DNA of 64,000 nt from positions 24,910,303-24,974,302 of the forward strand of contig NC_087069.1 of the NCBI RefSeq assembly GCF_963678635.1, written 5' to 3'. Below, one piece after another: positions 47,501 to 59,984 of this stretch. This DNA is from Symsagittifera roscoffensis. Lineage: Eukaryota; Xenacoelomorpha; Acoela; Convolutidae. Position 1 is the stretch's first letter. Every line of letters starts with the position of its first letter. The position numbers were made by a program, and so were the translations under genes. The notes beneath the pieces were generated by a model, which had not been told where the DNA came from, searched no databases, and saw only the letters and a list, made by a program, of their open reading frames with translations.

Positions 47501-49076
47501 GAATTTATGTCAATTTAGGCTATGTCAATTTCTGATTGAAGTAGAATTAGGCACAACGCTTTAGTTTAACCTTTTTTTGTTAAAATTGGTTTCAATCATT
47601 GACAAAAAATAAGGAAGAATCAAATCATGAAAATTGCTCAAACTAATTGTATTAAAAATTCTGATCTCATAAAAAACATTTTTTTTTGTCTCATACGAAT
47701 TCTGTAGATGAAGTATGTTTCGAAACCGCACACTTTCTAACCATGAAAAAAAGCGGAAAGATTGTAAAACAAAATTTAGCTGATGTACAAATATATATGA
47801 AAAAATTACTCATGCTATGAGATTAAGTGAATAAAGTGAAATATGAGATAGAGTGAAAGAAATATGACCCTAGTTCAAGTTTAAATTTATGCGGATTTTT
47901 AGATATTTGAAAAGTTTAGATATAATCAGCATAAAAGATAAGTAACACAAGATAAGTACGCAAAAAACTTATTTGAGAAGATATTTTTTTTGTAAATGAA
48001 ACTTGTATGACACGCTTTTTTTCATAACAGAAAGTTGCGTGGAATTATGTGTTTGTCCGAAAACAATGTAACCACGATACTCATTTTAACAAGAAAACTC
48101 ATAGTCTAAGAGCAAGAATTGCACAGATCAACTGTATTTGATGATTGGCCAAGATTATTAATGTACTAACTTGTACCCGGGATTTAGACTAAAAACCTTA
48201 AGCTTTCAATAATGGCTAAAAAATATGACTCTAAAACTTTCATTTTATGGTCCATTATTTATACTGATTCAAATTTCTCCTAGCCTAGGAATTTATGTCA
48301 ATTTAGGCTATGTCAATTTCTGATTGAAGTAGAATTAGGCACAACGCTTTAGTTTAACCTTTTTTTGTTAAAATTGGTTTCAATCATTGACAAAAAATAA
48401 GGAAGAATCAAATCATGAAAATTGCTCAAACTAATTGTATTAAAAATTCTGATCTCATAAAAAACATTTTTTTTTGTCTCATACGAATTCTGTAGATGAA
48501 GTATGTTTCGAAACCGCACACTTTCTAACCATGGAAAAAAGCGGAAAGATTGTAAAACAAAATTTAGCTGATGTACAAATATATATGAAAAAATTACTCA
48601 TGCTATGAGATTAAGTGAATAAAGTGAAATATGAGATAGAGTGAAAGAAATATGACCCTAGTTCAAGTTTAAATTTATGCGGATTTTTAGATATTTGAAA
48701 AGTTTAGATATAATCAGCATAAAAGATAAGTAACACAAGATAAGTACGCAAAAAACTTATTTGAGAAGATATTTTTTTTGTAAATGAAACTTGTATGACA
48801 CGCTTTTTTTCATAACAGAAAGTTGCGTGGAATTATGTGTTTGTCCGAAAACAATGTAACCACGATACTCATTTTAATAAGAAAACTCATAGTCTAAGTG
48901 CAAGAATTGCACAGATCAACTGTATTTGATGATTGGCCAAGATTATTAATGTACTAACTTGTACCCGGGATTTAGACTAAAAACCTTAAGCTTTCAATAA
49001 TGGCTAAAAAATATGACTCTAAAAATTTCATTTTATGGTCCATTATTTATACTGATTCAAATTTCTCCTAGCCTAG
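47501..49076. repeat. Exact-boundary tandem duplication, 2 x 788 bp
   Basis: Copy 1 is 47501-48288 and copy 2 is 48289-49076, both running from GAATTTATGTCAATTTAGGC to CTCCTAGCCTAG. Only a handful of substitutions were seen (for example CATGAAAA/CATGGAAA, TTTTAACAAG/TTTTAATAAG, CTAAGAGC/CTAAGTGC). The content is AT-rich and non-coding. Confidence 0.97.
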
Positions 49077-49655
49077 GAAATAAAATCAAGAAAACAATGA
49101 ACTTACGTTTACACAAAAACACATATATTTTTTCAGCACCTAGATTTATTTGTACCAAAAGTTCAGTGCGTCAAGTTCGTACCAAAAGTTCAGAACAAAA
49201 AGCACTATTTTTTGGAAGCAAATTTTTTCTCGCAAAAAATTAGTTTGAGCATAAAAGAGATATTGCAATTAAAAAAATTTTTCCTCAATTTTGGAAATTT
49301 AACATAGACAAATACTTAGCCATGTAAAAATTTGTTTATCCTATAGTTCTCATTTAGAGAAAATGTTCGATAAAGTTTTTCTTTAAATCTTGCAATAGAA
49401 CAAAAAACGTTTCCTGAAGTTTGGAATTTTCACACAGGGTTCTTTTTATAGCCATGTATAATAACTGTTTCGCACAGTTTTTTTACAGGGAAATTGTATA
49501 ATGAACATTTTTTTGCAAACAACGACTGAAATCCCTTTCTTATTTTGCGAAATCGTCTTAGTTGATTCAAATAGCCAGAAAAAATAGTCCAAATATTTCT
49601 AAGTGTCATGCACTTTTACATGTAAATGGTGTATGGAATTGTACGAAAAAAACTT
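49077..49655. other. AT-rich non-coding spacer
   Basis: Only a short direct repeat (GTACCAAAAGTTCAG, at about 49151 and 49179) is visible. Confidence 0.5.
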
Positions 49656-50290
49656 TGGTTTGAGGAGGTCAATCTAATTCTGCTAGAAATTAATAATAAG
49701 AACCGATTTAATGAAAGAAGTTGCTTAATGGAAAAATAACCGAGTTAATGGAAAAAGAGCTAAGGTTAGCTATCATCTATATGGTACCTTGTAACGAATC
49801 TCATCCACATATTTAAAAGAATTAAACAACCTAAAACAATTCTCTACCCTGTAATAAATCAATCTTCTGGAGATCCGAAAAAATGGGAAAAGAACCCCGA
49901 AATTAAATAGAAATATGAGAGTACTGCGTATTTTTGTCGAATAATTATATTAAAGAACATACTTAAAAGATTTTTCAAATCGATTTTTAAAATTGACTGA
50001 AATTTGAATGGCATTTATTTCTCCATGCATTTATGATTTACGGAGGTCAATCCAATTATGAGTACTGTTTAATAATGAAAACCGAGTCAGTTGAAAACAA
50101 GAAACTGGTTAGCTCTCATATCTATGGTACCTTGTAACAACCTCGATCGCCCTTTTCAAAAAGAATTGAACAGTTATGTCTATACCATTTCTATAACTTG
50201 AAACGATTCACCCTTTTGCAGGTCTAAAAAATTCGGGAAAGATTCCAAAACTTGAAAAGGAATTGAAGGGGATTGAATGTTCTAACGATC
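49656..50290. repeat. Decayed tandem duplication, period about 380 bp
   Basis: GAGGTCAATCTAATT (49665 on) recurs as GAGGTCAATCCAATT (50042 on), followed in both by an AACCGA block, a TATGGTACCTTGTAAC block (49789 and about 50124) and a TCTGGAGATC/GCAGGTCTAA block. Many substitutions and indels indicate an old duplication. Confidence 0.7.
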
Positions 50291-52572
50291 AATTATCACA
50301 ATGATGTTGTTTATATTTAAAAAAAATCAAAAGGACAAATAATAAAGACACCCGCATTGAGGTTTCATTGATTTTAATTGAATAAATTCGATTTTCGTAG
50401 TCGAAACTTTTGCCCAAATTATCGATTATAATTACAATTCTGGCCCCCGCATTGAATAGCCAACCTTCCAGTCTGTCAAACGTTTTCAATCTTCAAAGAG
50501 TTTTTTTTCGAGTTAAAGTAAGTTTAAAAGAAGGAATATTAGGCAACGGTAATCACAAAACCGTGTAATCATTCTCGGTCAGTTACCAGACAAATACTAT
50601 ATTAACCTATTTGATTATTTCGTGAAATTGCTTTCTCATCTCGATTCTGATTGGTTAAAATAGTATTTGTCTACTTACTCATGAGTATGAATGTTTATGC
50701 ACAGAATGATGGCAGTGGTTTAGGTACAGACTGATTTCCTTGTAAAAGAGTGTTTGATAAACTTTGGTAAAGTTTTGTTAGAATTGTCCATATACATGCC
50801 AATGGTAACTCAGAAAGCCAGTTTATGTGATACGGGTCTTGCATATTCCTAAACAAAAACATACACAATAAATAAGTTAATAAAAAGGTGTCAGATGTTT
50901 TTATGAGGCTTCGTTCTTAACATTTTGACCCTCCTTGTTTAATAGAACTAATGCGATTATCTTGAAACAAAAAATTATAGGCACTGTGATTGTCGTGTGA
51001 CCCTATGCCGTGTAATTTTAGGCATAAGGAGTCAAATACACATATTTTTGTATTTATCAGTAATATTATTTAAACAACTAATGTATATAATTCGGTAGTT
51101 CGAATGTTGCCTCAGAAAATTGAACTAGCTTGATCAAAGTTTCAAATATTCTAGTTTGACTTTGATCATTTTCGGTGAAAAATGGGAAAATCGAGAGGCG
51201 GTATCATTTGGGCTGAAACCGGTCGAAGAAATGATCGAATTGGTCAGTATTTACAACTACTTAGTGTCATATTACGAGTCATTTTTTCCGATCAAATTAC
51301 ATCAATTAGTGCATATTTTTGTTGCCGCTTTTACATGAACAAGTAAAAGGTTCTCTGATAATACGAGCCCACTTTTTAAACCTTATAAAGCATTAGATAA
51401 TGCTGAACAAATTGTTTTTTTACTTGATTTTTTTTACTTGAAAAAATTTTTTATTCAGCAATTTAGCATGGGAGTTATATTCGAACCTGTTTTATCCGCT
51501 TTTTTCGTGACTGGCTTTTGAAGATAGCAAGGAGATCCGGCGGTTTTTTATGACAATTTACTCTGTAGGTCGACGTTCGAATACCGAAGGCGTTTTTTGT
51601 TCAAACTCAATTATTTCGGTGTTTTCTTGATTTTCAACGTTATCATTTGCTGTTTTTTTGCATGTTTATGAGAACTGCAGCCTCTCTACAAAAAAAACTT
51701 CTCTTTTTTACGCCAGCGAAACTGTTAATTACTCTCCTATATTAAGAAGTCAACTTTTTTCCAAACCAAATCGTGAATTAATTGTTCATTTGGTGGCACT
51801 TTTGTGTCACAGTTTTGGCAATTTATTTTTGGTACGTTTTCTCCGCTTTATGATTAGCTTGTGTTTCGTTAGTGTTTGTGTCAGCCTCACATTTGTATAG
51901 TGCAGTTAATTTGAATTTTTTGATTTGATATTCAGCAAGCTAAAGCCATCAGCAAGGTCAAAATGTAGTTTACTGAGCAGTTGGCCTAATATGATTGCTA
52001 ATCGATTGCATTGATTTCTTTATCTAGGAGATTGACAAACTGTTGCGTCAGCTGGAAAAACTCAAATTCGGAGACAATATCTGACCTCCCTCTATTAGCA
52101 AACACATTCTTCCACGGCAAGACACCTGATTCGTCACGTGTATCCACAATCAACAATAGTGAACAGAATCTACAGAGTCTTTATTAGAGTCCATTGAAAC
52201 TTTATTAGAAAACAAAACTATTGATAGATGAAACATAGTTATAATATAAAAAAATTGATACATTTTTCTTCAAGCTGCGAGTGCTGTTTCTATTCAACTG
52301 CCGTGCTCTTTTTAAGTAAACAATAGTGCTCTTTTCGAGTAAATAGTCTTCAATGGCACTTGATACAAGGTTTGTGTTTTTGATAGCACAGTATCCCGGT
52401 ATAAGTTTCTGCAAGAACTCTTTGTGAGTTTGAAAACTAATTTGTGTAGTTTAGAAGTGACCATGTTGATGTACCAGCTTTATCTTTTACTTTGATCGAA
52501 TATCCAGATAAATGTTGCAATACGATGAATTTAATTATCAAGCTATTTTTGTATTTGCATGTTTTTATTCAT
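50291..52572. other. AT-rich non-coding spacer
   Basis: Short frames such as 51658-51900 show no motif. No RNA gene or terminal repeat was recognised. Confidence 0.5.
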
Positions 52573-53140
52573 TTTTTGTGTTCAAGTCTAATATATTTGT
52601 AATTTAGAATCTCATTGACTGAGTTTTATCAAAAATTTGAACTGATAGATTATCAGACTGTCAATATGTCAACTAACGTAGTGAAGACATTTGATTTCTT
52701 AAGGTCGATTTTTTTTGAAAAATTGTTTCTAAGTGGTTCACGCAAAAGTTCAATTTTTGAGTTTTAACTTGGTTGTTTTTAAGTTTAATTCAAATTCATT
52801 TGCTAAAAAATAGGCGCATTTGGCTGTCGAATTACAATTTCAAAAAACGTGAGTGTTTTTTGTGTTCAAGTCTAATATATTTGTAATTTAGAATCTCATT
52901 GACTGAGTTTTATCAAAAATTTGAACTGATTGATTATCAGACTGTCAATATGTCAACTAACGTAGTGAAGACATTTGATTTCTTAAGGTCGATTTTTTTT
53001 GAAAAATTGTTTCTAAGTGGTTCACGCAAAAGTTCAATTTTTGATTTTTAACTTGGTTGTTTTTAAGTTTAATTCAAATTCATTTGCTAAAAAATAGGCG
53101 CATTTGGCTGTCGAATTACAATTTCAAAAACGTGATCGGC
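52573..53140. repeat. Tandem duplication, 2 x 284 bp
   Basis: TTTTGTGTTCAAGTCTAATA at about 52575 recurs 284 bp later, and the two copies differ at only a few positions (for example ACTGATAGATT/ACTGATTGATT and TTGAGTTTTAAC/TTGATTTTTAAC). Non-coding. Confidence 0.95.
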
Positions 53141-53149
53141 TTCTAGTTT

Positions 53150-54750
53150 CAAAAATGGATTTTAATTTTCAGATTTTCCAGCGGAGTAAAAAACCTACAT
53201 ATTGCTCCAGATTTGTCAAATTATGTTAATCTTTATCAAAAACCGTCTATCTAGAGCTGGTCTTGAAAATCAAAGAGCTTTAAGGCCACTTGTTTTACGC
53301 TCGAAAGTTTTTCCTCGAAATTCGAAAGTTCATTTTTTCAAATTGACTGTTATTTTGTTGCCCTGAGTTCACTATTTCTCAACTGTTTGCTGGCTACTAT
53401 GTTAAGGTAATTTTCCGCTTCCAGTTTGATATTTTGGTTATGGGCCTCCACCGCAATCATATATAATACACAGAGGCGAAGCAGAGCCTCGCAGCACTTG
53501 AGATGCAACAAACATAAGTCGAAAAAAATTTGAAATGTTGAAAAAACTAGGTAAACAGCTAGATGAAAAACAACAAGTGGACCAGCTGAAGTTAGAGCTG
53601 TGTTTGATATTGAATGAAATTGTTATACTTACGCGGCACGAATAATGTGACTTCAAAAATTGGACTCACTTTAAACCTTAGTTGTTTACGAGGAAACAAC
53701 TTTTACGAGGAAAAAACAGGTTCCTACAAAAGTTAAGGTTTCCGCGGGAGCGACTATTGCAATTGGTTCTTCCATTTGAACTTTTCTCTCAATCAGTTCA
53801 GTTTTATCAAAAAAAAATTCAATCATTTGCTGGTCTCAAACTCAGTGAAATTCGAGGCCAATTAATTTTTAATCAAAACTTTTTCCTAGAAAGTCAAAAA
53901 ACTTTTAACTCAAGTTAAAGTTTTTTCCATTGGTCAATTTTTTGTTTTGCTGCGTTCATTAAATTTTGTTCAACTGTTTGCTGTCTATTTTTACGTACTT
54001 TTCCGTTTCCTTTTGATATTGTGAGTCTCTGCCTCTGCCGCAAATATAGGTAAATTAAAATAAACGGTTTGGCTATAACTCTATGCGCGTGTAAAAGTAA
54101 TGGAGAGAAGCTGTTCTTTTTGTTGACTTTTAGTTTCATCTGTTACTTTCAGAAATTGTTACTTTCAGAAATTCGCGCCTAATCAGAAATTGTTCTCATT
54201 TTGAAACTCAGTAATCACAACAATTTTAAAGTAACAATAACGCTCATTTTTTTCATAGTGAACATACCATATTCGTCAAAAAAGAGAAAAGGGGGCACGA
54301 ATTTATTTGTAGCTGTATAAAAAGTAAGTCTTGCAATTAAAATTTAGAACTCGCTAACTTACTATAGGTAGCACCACGTTTTGAACTTTACTTTTTCTTT
54401 GTAAACTTTTGAGAATTTTTAAACTAAATTTTTTGCATGCGATGAAAATAGAAGAATACAATTATGTCGGGTGTTTATATTTCTTTTTCAGAAAGATTCA
54501 TAAGCTTGGCTGAATCTCTACACTGGTTTTTCGCGGTCAACCTCATTATATTTTAAAATCAATGAAATTTTTTGTTGTTAAAATGAGAAAAATTTATTTT
54601 TCCTCTCTCAAAAATGCAAAAAGCTCAAAAAAGATATATCACAAAGTTTTGAGAAAGGTTTTCAATTTGCAGGTTTTCTAGCGGATCAAAAGAATCACCC
54701 AATTATCCCAGATTTCTCAAATTATGTCCAAACAATTTCATTATAACAAA
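53150..54750. repeat. Decayed repeat family (53.2-54.7 kb)
   Basis: Two pairs of similar tracts: 53330-53470 with 53930-54060 (shared CAACTGTTTGCTG and TTTGATATT elements), and 53160-53250 with 54660-54750 (AGATTTTCCAGCGGAGTAAA against AGGTTTTCTAGCGGATCAAA, then CAGATTTGTCAAATTATG against CAGATTTCTCAAATTATG). These look like remnants of one duplicated segment. Confidence 0.55.
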
Positions 54751-54901
54751 TTATTAAAAACAGGGAATTTACGAGGTAGTTTTTGTCTTCAGAAAACAAA
54801 GATGTGAAAATTCTCAAAAACTCAACCATTTTGATTTGGTTTCAGTGAATCAGATGAAACTTTTCGCGTTGCTTACTGTGTCTTTTGAACCAGTTCTCTC
54901 A

Positions 54902-54998
54902 AATGAGGTCAGTTTCATCAAAAAAGGCCAACCATAAAACATGAGGTCAGTTTCATCAAAAAGAGGTCAGTTTCATCAAAAAAGGCCAACCATAAAAG
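54902..54998. repeat. Short tandem repeat of a 38-bp unit
   Basis: GAGGTCAGTTTCATCAAAAA occurs three times (near 54904, 54943 and 54963). The first and third are each followed by GGCCAACCATAAAA. It looks like replication slippage. Confidence 0.9.
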
Positions 54999-57599
54999 CT
55001 TTGGTTTTCATCTAAAACGTAGTATCACTTTTTGGCCTTCTTGTTAATTTTGAGTTTTTTTAAATTGCCTTTCAATTTTGGTTTTTTCAATCAGTTTTCA
55101 TTAACGATTGATATTTTAACTTACTTATTTTTCATTTTTGTAAGCAAGACCGCTGATTTTGTACATGCTCATTTTTGTATGATTGGTTTGACGTCACTTG
55201 ACTGTAAACTTCCTTTTTCTACGGATAAGTTATTGGTTCCGTTATTTAAAAAAATAGATCTGAGAATGAGTAAGCAACTCACCTAAGCATCAGATGATTA
55301 TTTATCATCGTCAAAGCCATTCAAAAATTTTGAACTTTTTTCAATAAGTCTTCTAAAAGTTCCATCAGTGTCAAGAAAAAAGTTTGATATTTTCGATTTT
55401 GGCAAATTTGCGGGAAACTCTAAGCAGTACTAGCGCTGTATTAGTAACCAGACCCTGGAGCTTAAGTTTGCAACTTTTTCCGCTGAAAAAAAAAGCAATT
55501 AAAAAACTTTTTTGAACAAATGTTGATGCAGAAAATGGCAAAGATGAAAACAAAGCGGAAGCATTGAATTCTTATTGTTACTTTAAGTTTTTAATTTAGT
55601 AGTTCTAAACTACATATTTTGCTCAGTACATAAGTCTCAAGGCACTCATCTACCTAATTATTTTTTTAAACAGAAGATAAAACCTACATGCATGAAAGAA
55701 TCTCTTTAAGTTTTTTCCCATGGCTTGTAGGTTTACTCATGACAATAACGCAAACAATATCTGAGCAAGCGAGGAGGTGCAGTTAAAATTCACTCCAAGC
55801 TAAGAAATGACTACCTTAGGAAAGATTCCACAAACTTCTAGCACGCCTCAGCAGCTAACCAATTCAAAAAGATTGTTACCAAAATCAAATTATGATATGT
55901 CAGTTGTCTTATGTCAACCATAAAATTTTACAGGATACTTTTTTTTCCTTGATTAAATATAGTTTTTGTTAACCAAAAAACTCAGTTTATTTGAAAATTT
56001 TGAATACAATTTTGCTGAAAGAATCATAAACACAATTTTCTTCATAAAAGCAAAGTCTTATTTCCATCGAGTAAAAGATCGGCTGAATTCAAAAAGTTAT
56101 CAGCGCCTAATGGAGCAGTGTTGCCAAGCGCGGAAACAGAACGGGGCAGTTTCGATGAGCCGTATAGTCAAAAGTAAAAACTAATTAATTTCATAAAAAA
56201 CTAACCTAGATTTTCATGTTTACCCTTTTTCTTCATAGCTATTTGAACAAACTTATAGATAAATTGTAGATATTTCACATGCGATTGACAAACTTCACTT
56301 GAAAAGAAAGGTATTTTGGCTCAGCCTACTTACGAGGAGTAGATCAACAGTTCATTACACGAGTGAACGAACCTTCATTTTTTTAAAGTAGCTAGCAAAC
56401 AAAAGTCCTCATATGGGTCACTTTGGCTATAATCACACATTGTAGCAAAACAAATTTCGTAGCATATGTTTTCTGGTTTAGCTGAGGCTAGTTTTAATGT
56501 GCTGCGAAGCATCCTAGACTGAATGGGTAGTGCAAGAGTATCTTTATTAAACTTCGAGGGATCAAATCATACACGGAGCATAATTTTTTTTTACTAACTC
56601 GAGGCTTATTTCTACTTTTCGTTATTGCACTTTGAAGAGCTGCTTCTTTGCCGTGTTCTCGCTAGTGTTTACAAAACGCAGTTTGCGTCCGTCCGTGTTA
56701 AATACAGAGTAGAACTAAATCGTGAGAGAAATAAACCATTACATAAGAGAATTTTCATCGGAGTACAAAACATCTGTGTGTTCAATCGGTGTGTTCATCG
56801 GTGTGTTCAATTTTGTATTAAAGTATTAGAAACGAACATTGAACTCGAAAAAACTGTAAAAATAAGTAAATATTTTTCTGTCATTTTCGTCATAGTTTAT
56901 GGTAGTTAGTGCAGTCAATTTCATCGATGAAAATGTCAATTGAAGAAAATTCTGATTTCTCAGAGAGTTCTAATGACTTATTGTGAGAAGTTCAATAAAC
57001 TTTTTTGAATTATTGGACCATTTTTTAATAGCCGCTGAGTATGTCACAATTGTTGAGTTTTCTTAACAAAAAGAATTAATACTTCTTCAAATTGTGTTTC
57101 CAAAGAAACAATTTTTAAAATTAAAAACAAAACCGTTTTTGCTGGTTTTGTTATTGGGTTCACCTGAATTTAAAATTTGATATTTTTCTTCCAATTGCAT
57201 AGAAATTGAGCAAATGAACTGTTAATATATAATAAAATTAATATAGTAACTATAATTTGATTCATTTTAACTCCTCCATTGATTATTTAAGCCAAGTTAG
57301 CGAAATTGGATTCAAAACATCTTCGTAACTGTCAAATATATTACATTTTGGCTTAAGAGGTTTTTTTATGTTCTGTTCTGAAGCTAAAAGTAACAGAAGT
57401 ATCTAATTAAATTTTCAGCTGTTTTTTCTTGTGAATAAGACACAATAATTGCAAATTACTGCGCGCATATGTGTTACACACATTTGAAGTAACTGCAGTC
57501 ATATCCATTGTTTTCGGTAAAATTGTAGAATCAACGTTTTGATGAAGTAATATACCAAAGTTGGAAGAAAACAACCAACAAAATCAGTAAATTGTTGAA
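54999..57599. other. AT-rich spacer, no confirmed gene
   Basis: Frames at 55032-55286, 55966-56184 and 56625-56909 have no clear family. The 55966-56184 frame is discussed under findings as a weak exon candidate. A 14-bp direct repeat (TCGGTGTGTTCATC/TCGGTGTGTTCAAT) is at about 56787-56810. Confidence 0.4.
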
Positions 57600-58110
57600 C
57601 ACTTCTACGCTATTTTTGGAGAAATTTTGCAACAAACAAAGAAGAAATTGTTTTAGCCAAGATTGTATAAAAATTTACATTTTTTGTTGAAAAGACAGGG
57701 ACACTTTCCAATCATTCCTCGCTTGTCTAAATGCTGAATCAGCGCTGTGTCATTGGTCTCTGAAGAAAAAAAATACTCCTGATTGATAAGTTCTAGTGTC
57801 GCTTGATGGACCGAGAGATACAGAGAAAACTCATCTCGAGAAAAAGGACCCAATCAGAGTCACTCGATTTGAACTTAATGATACAGTCAAAAGGGACAAG
57901 GCTTATTGCTTTCCAGAAACTGCACTCAAAACGAGCATTGCTTAGCAAACAAAAAGCAACTAGCATTTATCTTACGTCTAACCTTATTCTAGGGCTAACA
58001 CAAAACTCAACCAAACCTGGTAATTACAATCAGAACAAATACGAAAACCAGGCTAAAACTTGTTGGTTTTGTGGAAAAGAACACAAAACTGGCCATCGCC
58101 CGCACTCAGT
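57600..58110 (+). pseudogene. gag: Gypsy-type Gag C-terminal relic with zinc knuckle (fragment 1)
   Basis: A 107-codon frame (57803-58126) ends in CWFCGKEHKTGHRPH. The Cx2CGxxHx4 pattern matches the first knuckle of Gypsy Gag nucleocapsids of the CxxCGxxHxxGxCPA type, with the last Cys replaced. The upstream tract (DREIQRKLISRKRTQSESLD) resembles the Gag segment that precedes the knuckles (IRDRLV-like). The reading is cut at 58104-58126 by an A-rich inverted-terminus element. Confidence 0.55.
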
Positions 58111-59100
58111 AAAAAAAAAAAAATAATATATATAATAGTGAATTTTAATTGTCAGTCCGCATATATTTTAAAGAAAAGTGATTCTAATAAAATAAAAACG
58201 GATTATAAAATGTAACTATTTTTCGAAACAAAAAAAAAACATTATAATTGATTACAATCGAACTTTTTTGAAAGTTTCTTTTATAAAAGTTTTATTGATT
58301 ATAATCTATTATAATGGATTATCATCTAATTTAATGGATTAAAATCCTTTATTATTCAACAAACGGCATCGCTTCATTTAGTTTCATTTTTGTTTTGTTT
58401 TGTGTGATTTTCAGTTGGTTATTCAACAAACATCATTGATTTATTCCCTTATACTTTTACTGGAATTTACTGAACTGAAAGAAACTGTAATTTTGTATTT
58501 ATAGCCACCAGCGGCTTTAGGGGGGTCGGGAGAGGATTCTGTGGTCGGTGGGGGGAGGTACACACGCTTCAGGGATTCGATACCCTGCCGAACCAAAATA
58601 TCTTTTTTTGGGGGGGGGGGGGGGGTGTTGGGAGCCTGCGCCGAACAAATGCTATTTTTTTGTCAGATTTTTAAAAAAAAATGCCTAAAACTGATTTTTT
58701 CAAACTTTAGCCAACCTAAAAAAAAGGTCGAAAAACTTTTGAAAGTTTTTCGAACCCCCCCCCCCCCCCCCCCCTCATCAAGAAAACCCTAGTTCCGCCT
58801 TTGCCAATACCTAAAACTTAAATATATTTTGATTTTACAGTGCTTTTTTGCAAAATAGCTGAAATTATAGTTTTTGTCAGATAAAATTTTGATAGAATAA
58901 AGGAATATAATTATTATATTAGATTATAGGCGTTTTTGGAAAACTTTGAATAATTTTTTTATGAATTATAAATCGTTTAAACATCAAAAAGTGGCGCTTA
59001 TAGTTAATTATAATTTTGTTTGAAATACAATTTTAATTATAATATAACAGATGATTTTTCTCTTTTTTTACTGAGTGCGGGCTGGCCATTGTTTTGTTTA
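58084..59100. mobile_element. AT-rich element with inverted termini (TTATAAT-rich)
   Basis: CTGGCCATCGCCCGCACTCA at 58088-58107, followed by GTAAAAAAA, is mirrored by TTTTTTTACTGAGTGCGGGC and TGGCCA at 59064-59090, giving inverted termini of about 25-30 bp with a 3-base difference. The interior is packed with TTATAAT/ATTATAA motifs and has no coding sequence. A related right end is at about 59961-59975 (TTTTTACAGAGTG), so a second, decayed copy probably spans about 59130-59975. It behaves like a non-autonomous DNA transposon or foldback element. Confidence 0.55.
58505..58800. mobile_element. Small insertion with G16 and C20 runs, possibly hAT-like MITE
   Basis: The left end CAGCGGCTTTAGGGGGG and the complement of the right end (AAAGGCGGAACTAGGG) are similar and recall the CAGnGGCGGA-CTAGGG termini of some hAT elements. 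A run of 16 G (58610-58625) and a run of 20 C (58755-58774) sit inside in inverted arrangement. No 8-bp target duplication was confirmed. Confidence 0.35.
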
Positions 59101-59975
59101 CTGTGAAACCGAAGTCGAACCTGAAACTCATCCCACATCAAGCGTTAATAATCGATTATAATATTGATATAATTTTAATACCAGTCTTTCATAAATTGAG
59201 AAAAAATTGGTTTCAATCAATTTTTAATCGATTATAACCTCTCTTTTTGAAATCAAGTATAACTAATTGTAAAACATTATAAGCGGTTATAATTGGTTAG
59301 TTTTATCCAAATTTCTAATTCATTTGTTTTGCAGAACAAAAAAAATATATAATCGATTATAATTGCTTATAATCCGTTTGGCTTGCCCATTTTGTTTTCG
59401 AATTTCCAACTGAATTGCCTATTTTCTATGCTTTTCGTAGACGTTGACTTATGTGAAGAAAGAGGAAAATTGTTTTAACAGTTTTCAAATCAACTCCATT
59501 TTTTATTTCTTCTGATTAAAGTTGTTTCACGATGCACATTTTTTGATCACCGAAACATCAGCACATTGCTTTAGTTTCATGATTTATATAGGAGAGTTAT
59601 GTTTCACCTACCGTGGTATTCTTTCAACTAATATGAGGGGATCTCGATGAAGTTTTCGTTTTGTGGCGAACTTTGTGTTCAGATGAACCAAAGGGTGACA
59701 AAACATCTCACTTGTAGAAATTTTTGACAGAAAAAAGGATTATAATCTAGTATAATAGATTATAACAGATTATTAGCGATTATAAGAGATTTTCGGAAAT
59801 ATTCCAATCAATTATAATTGAATATAATTCATTATAATGTCACGAAAATTGTGATCCTTATAATGGGTTATAAACTGTTTAATTATCTCAACTTAGCGTT
59901 TATAATTAATTAAAGTTTTGATAAAGTTACAATTATAAATGTATTATAATTTAAAAGTTTCCTTTTTACAGAGTG
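59101..59975. repeat. TTATAAT-rich tract, probable second copy of the inverted-terminus element
   Basis: Dense TTATAAT motifs, and its last 130 bp align with 58930-59078 (AATTATAA and TTTATAATTAATTA blocks before the TTTTTACAGAGTG end). No coding sequence. Confidence 0.45.
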
Positions 59976-59984
59976 TTTTTAATC

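Noticed and set aside
51560-51600. Possible tRNA T-loop (ACGTTCGAATACC)
   Set aside because: No D arm, anticodon arm or acceptor stem can be drawn around it.
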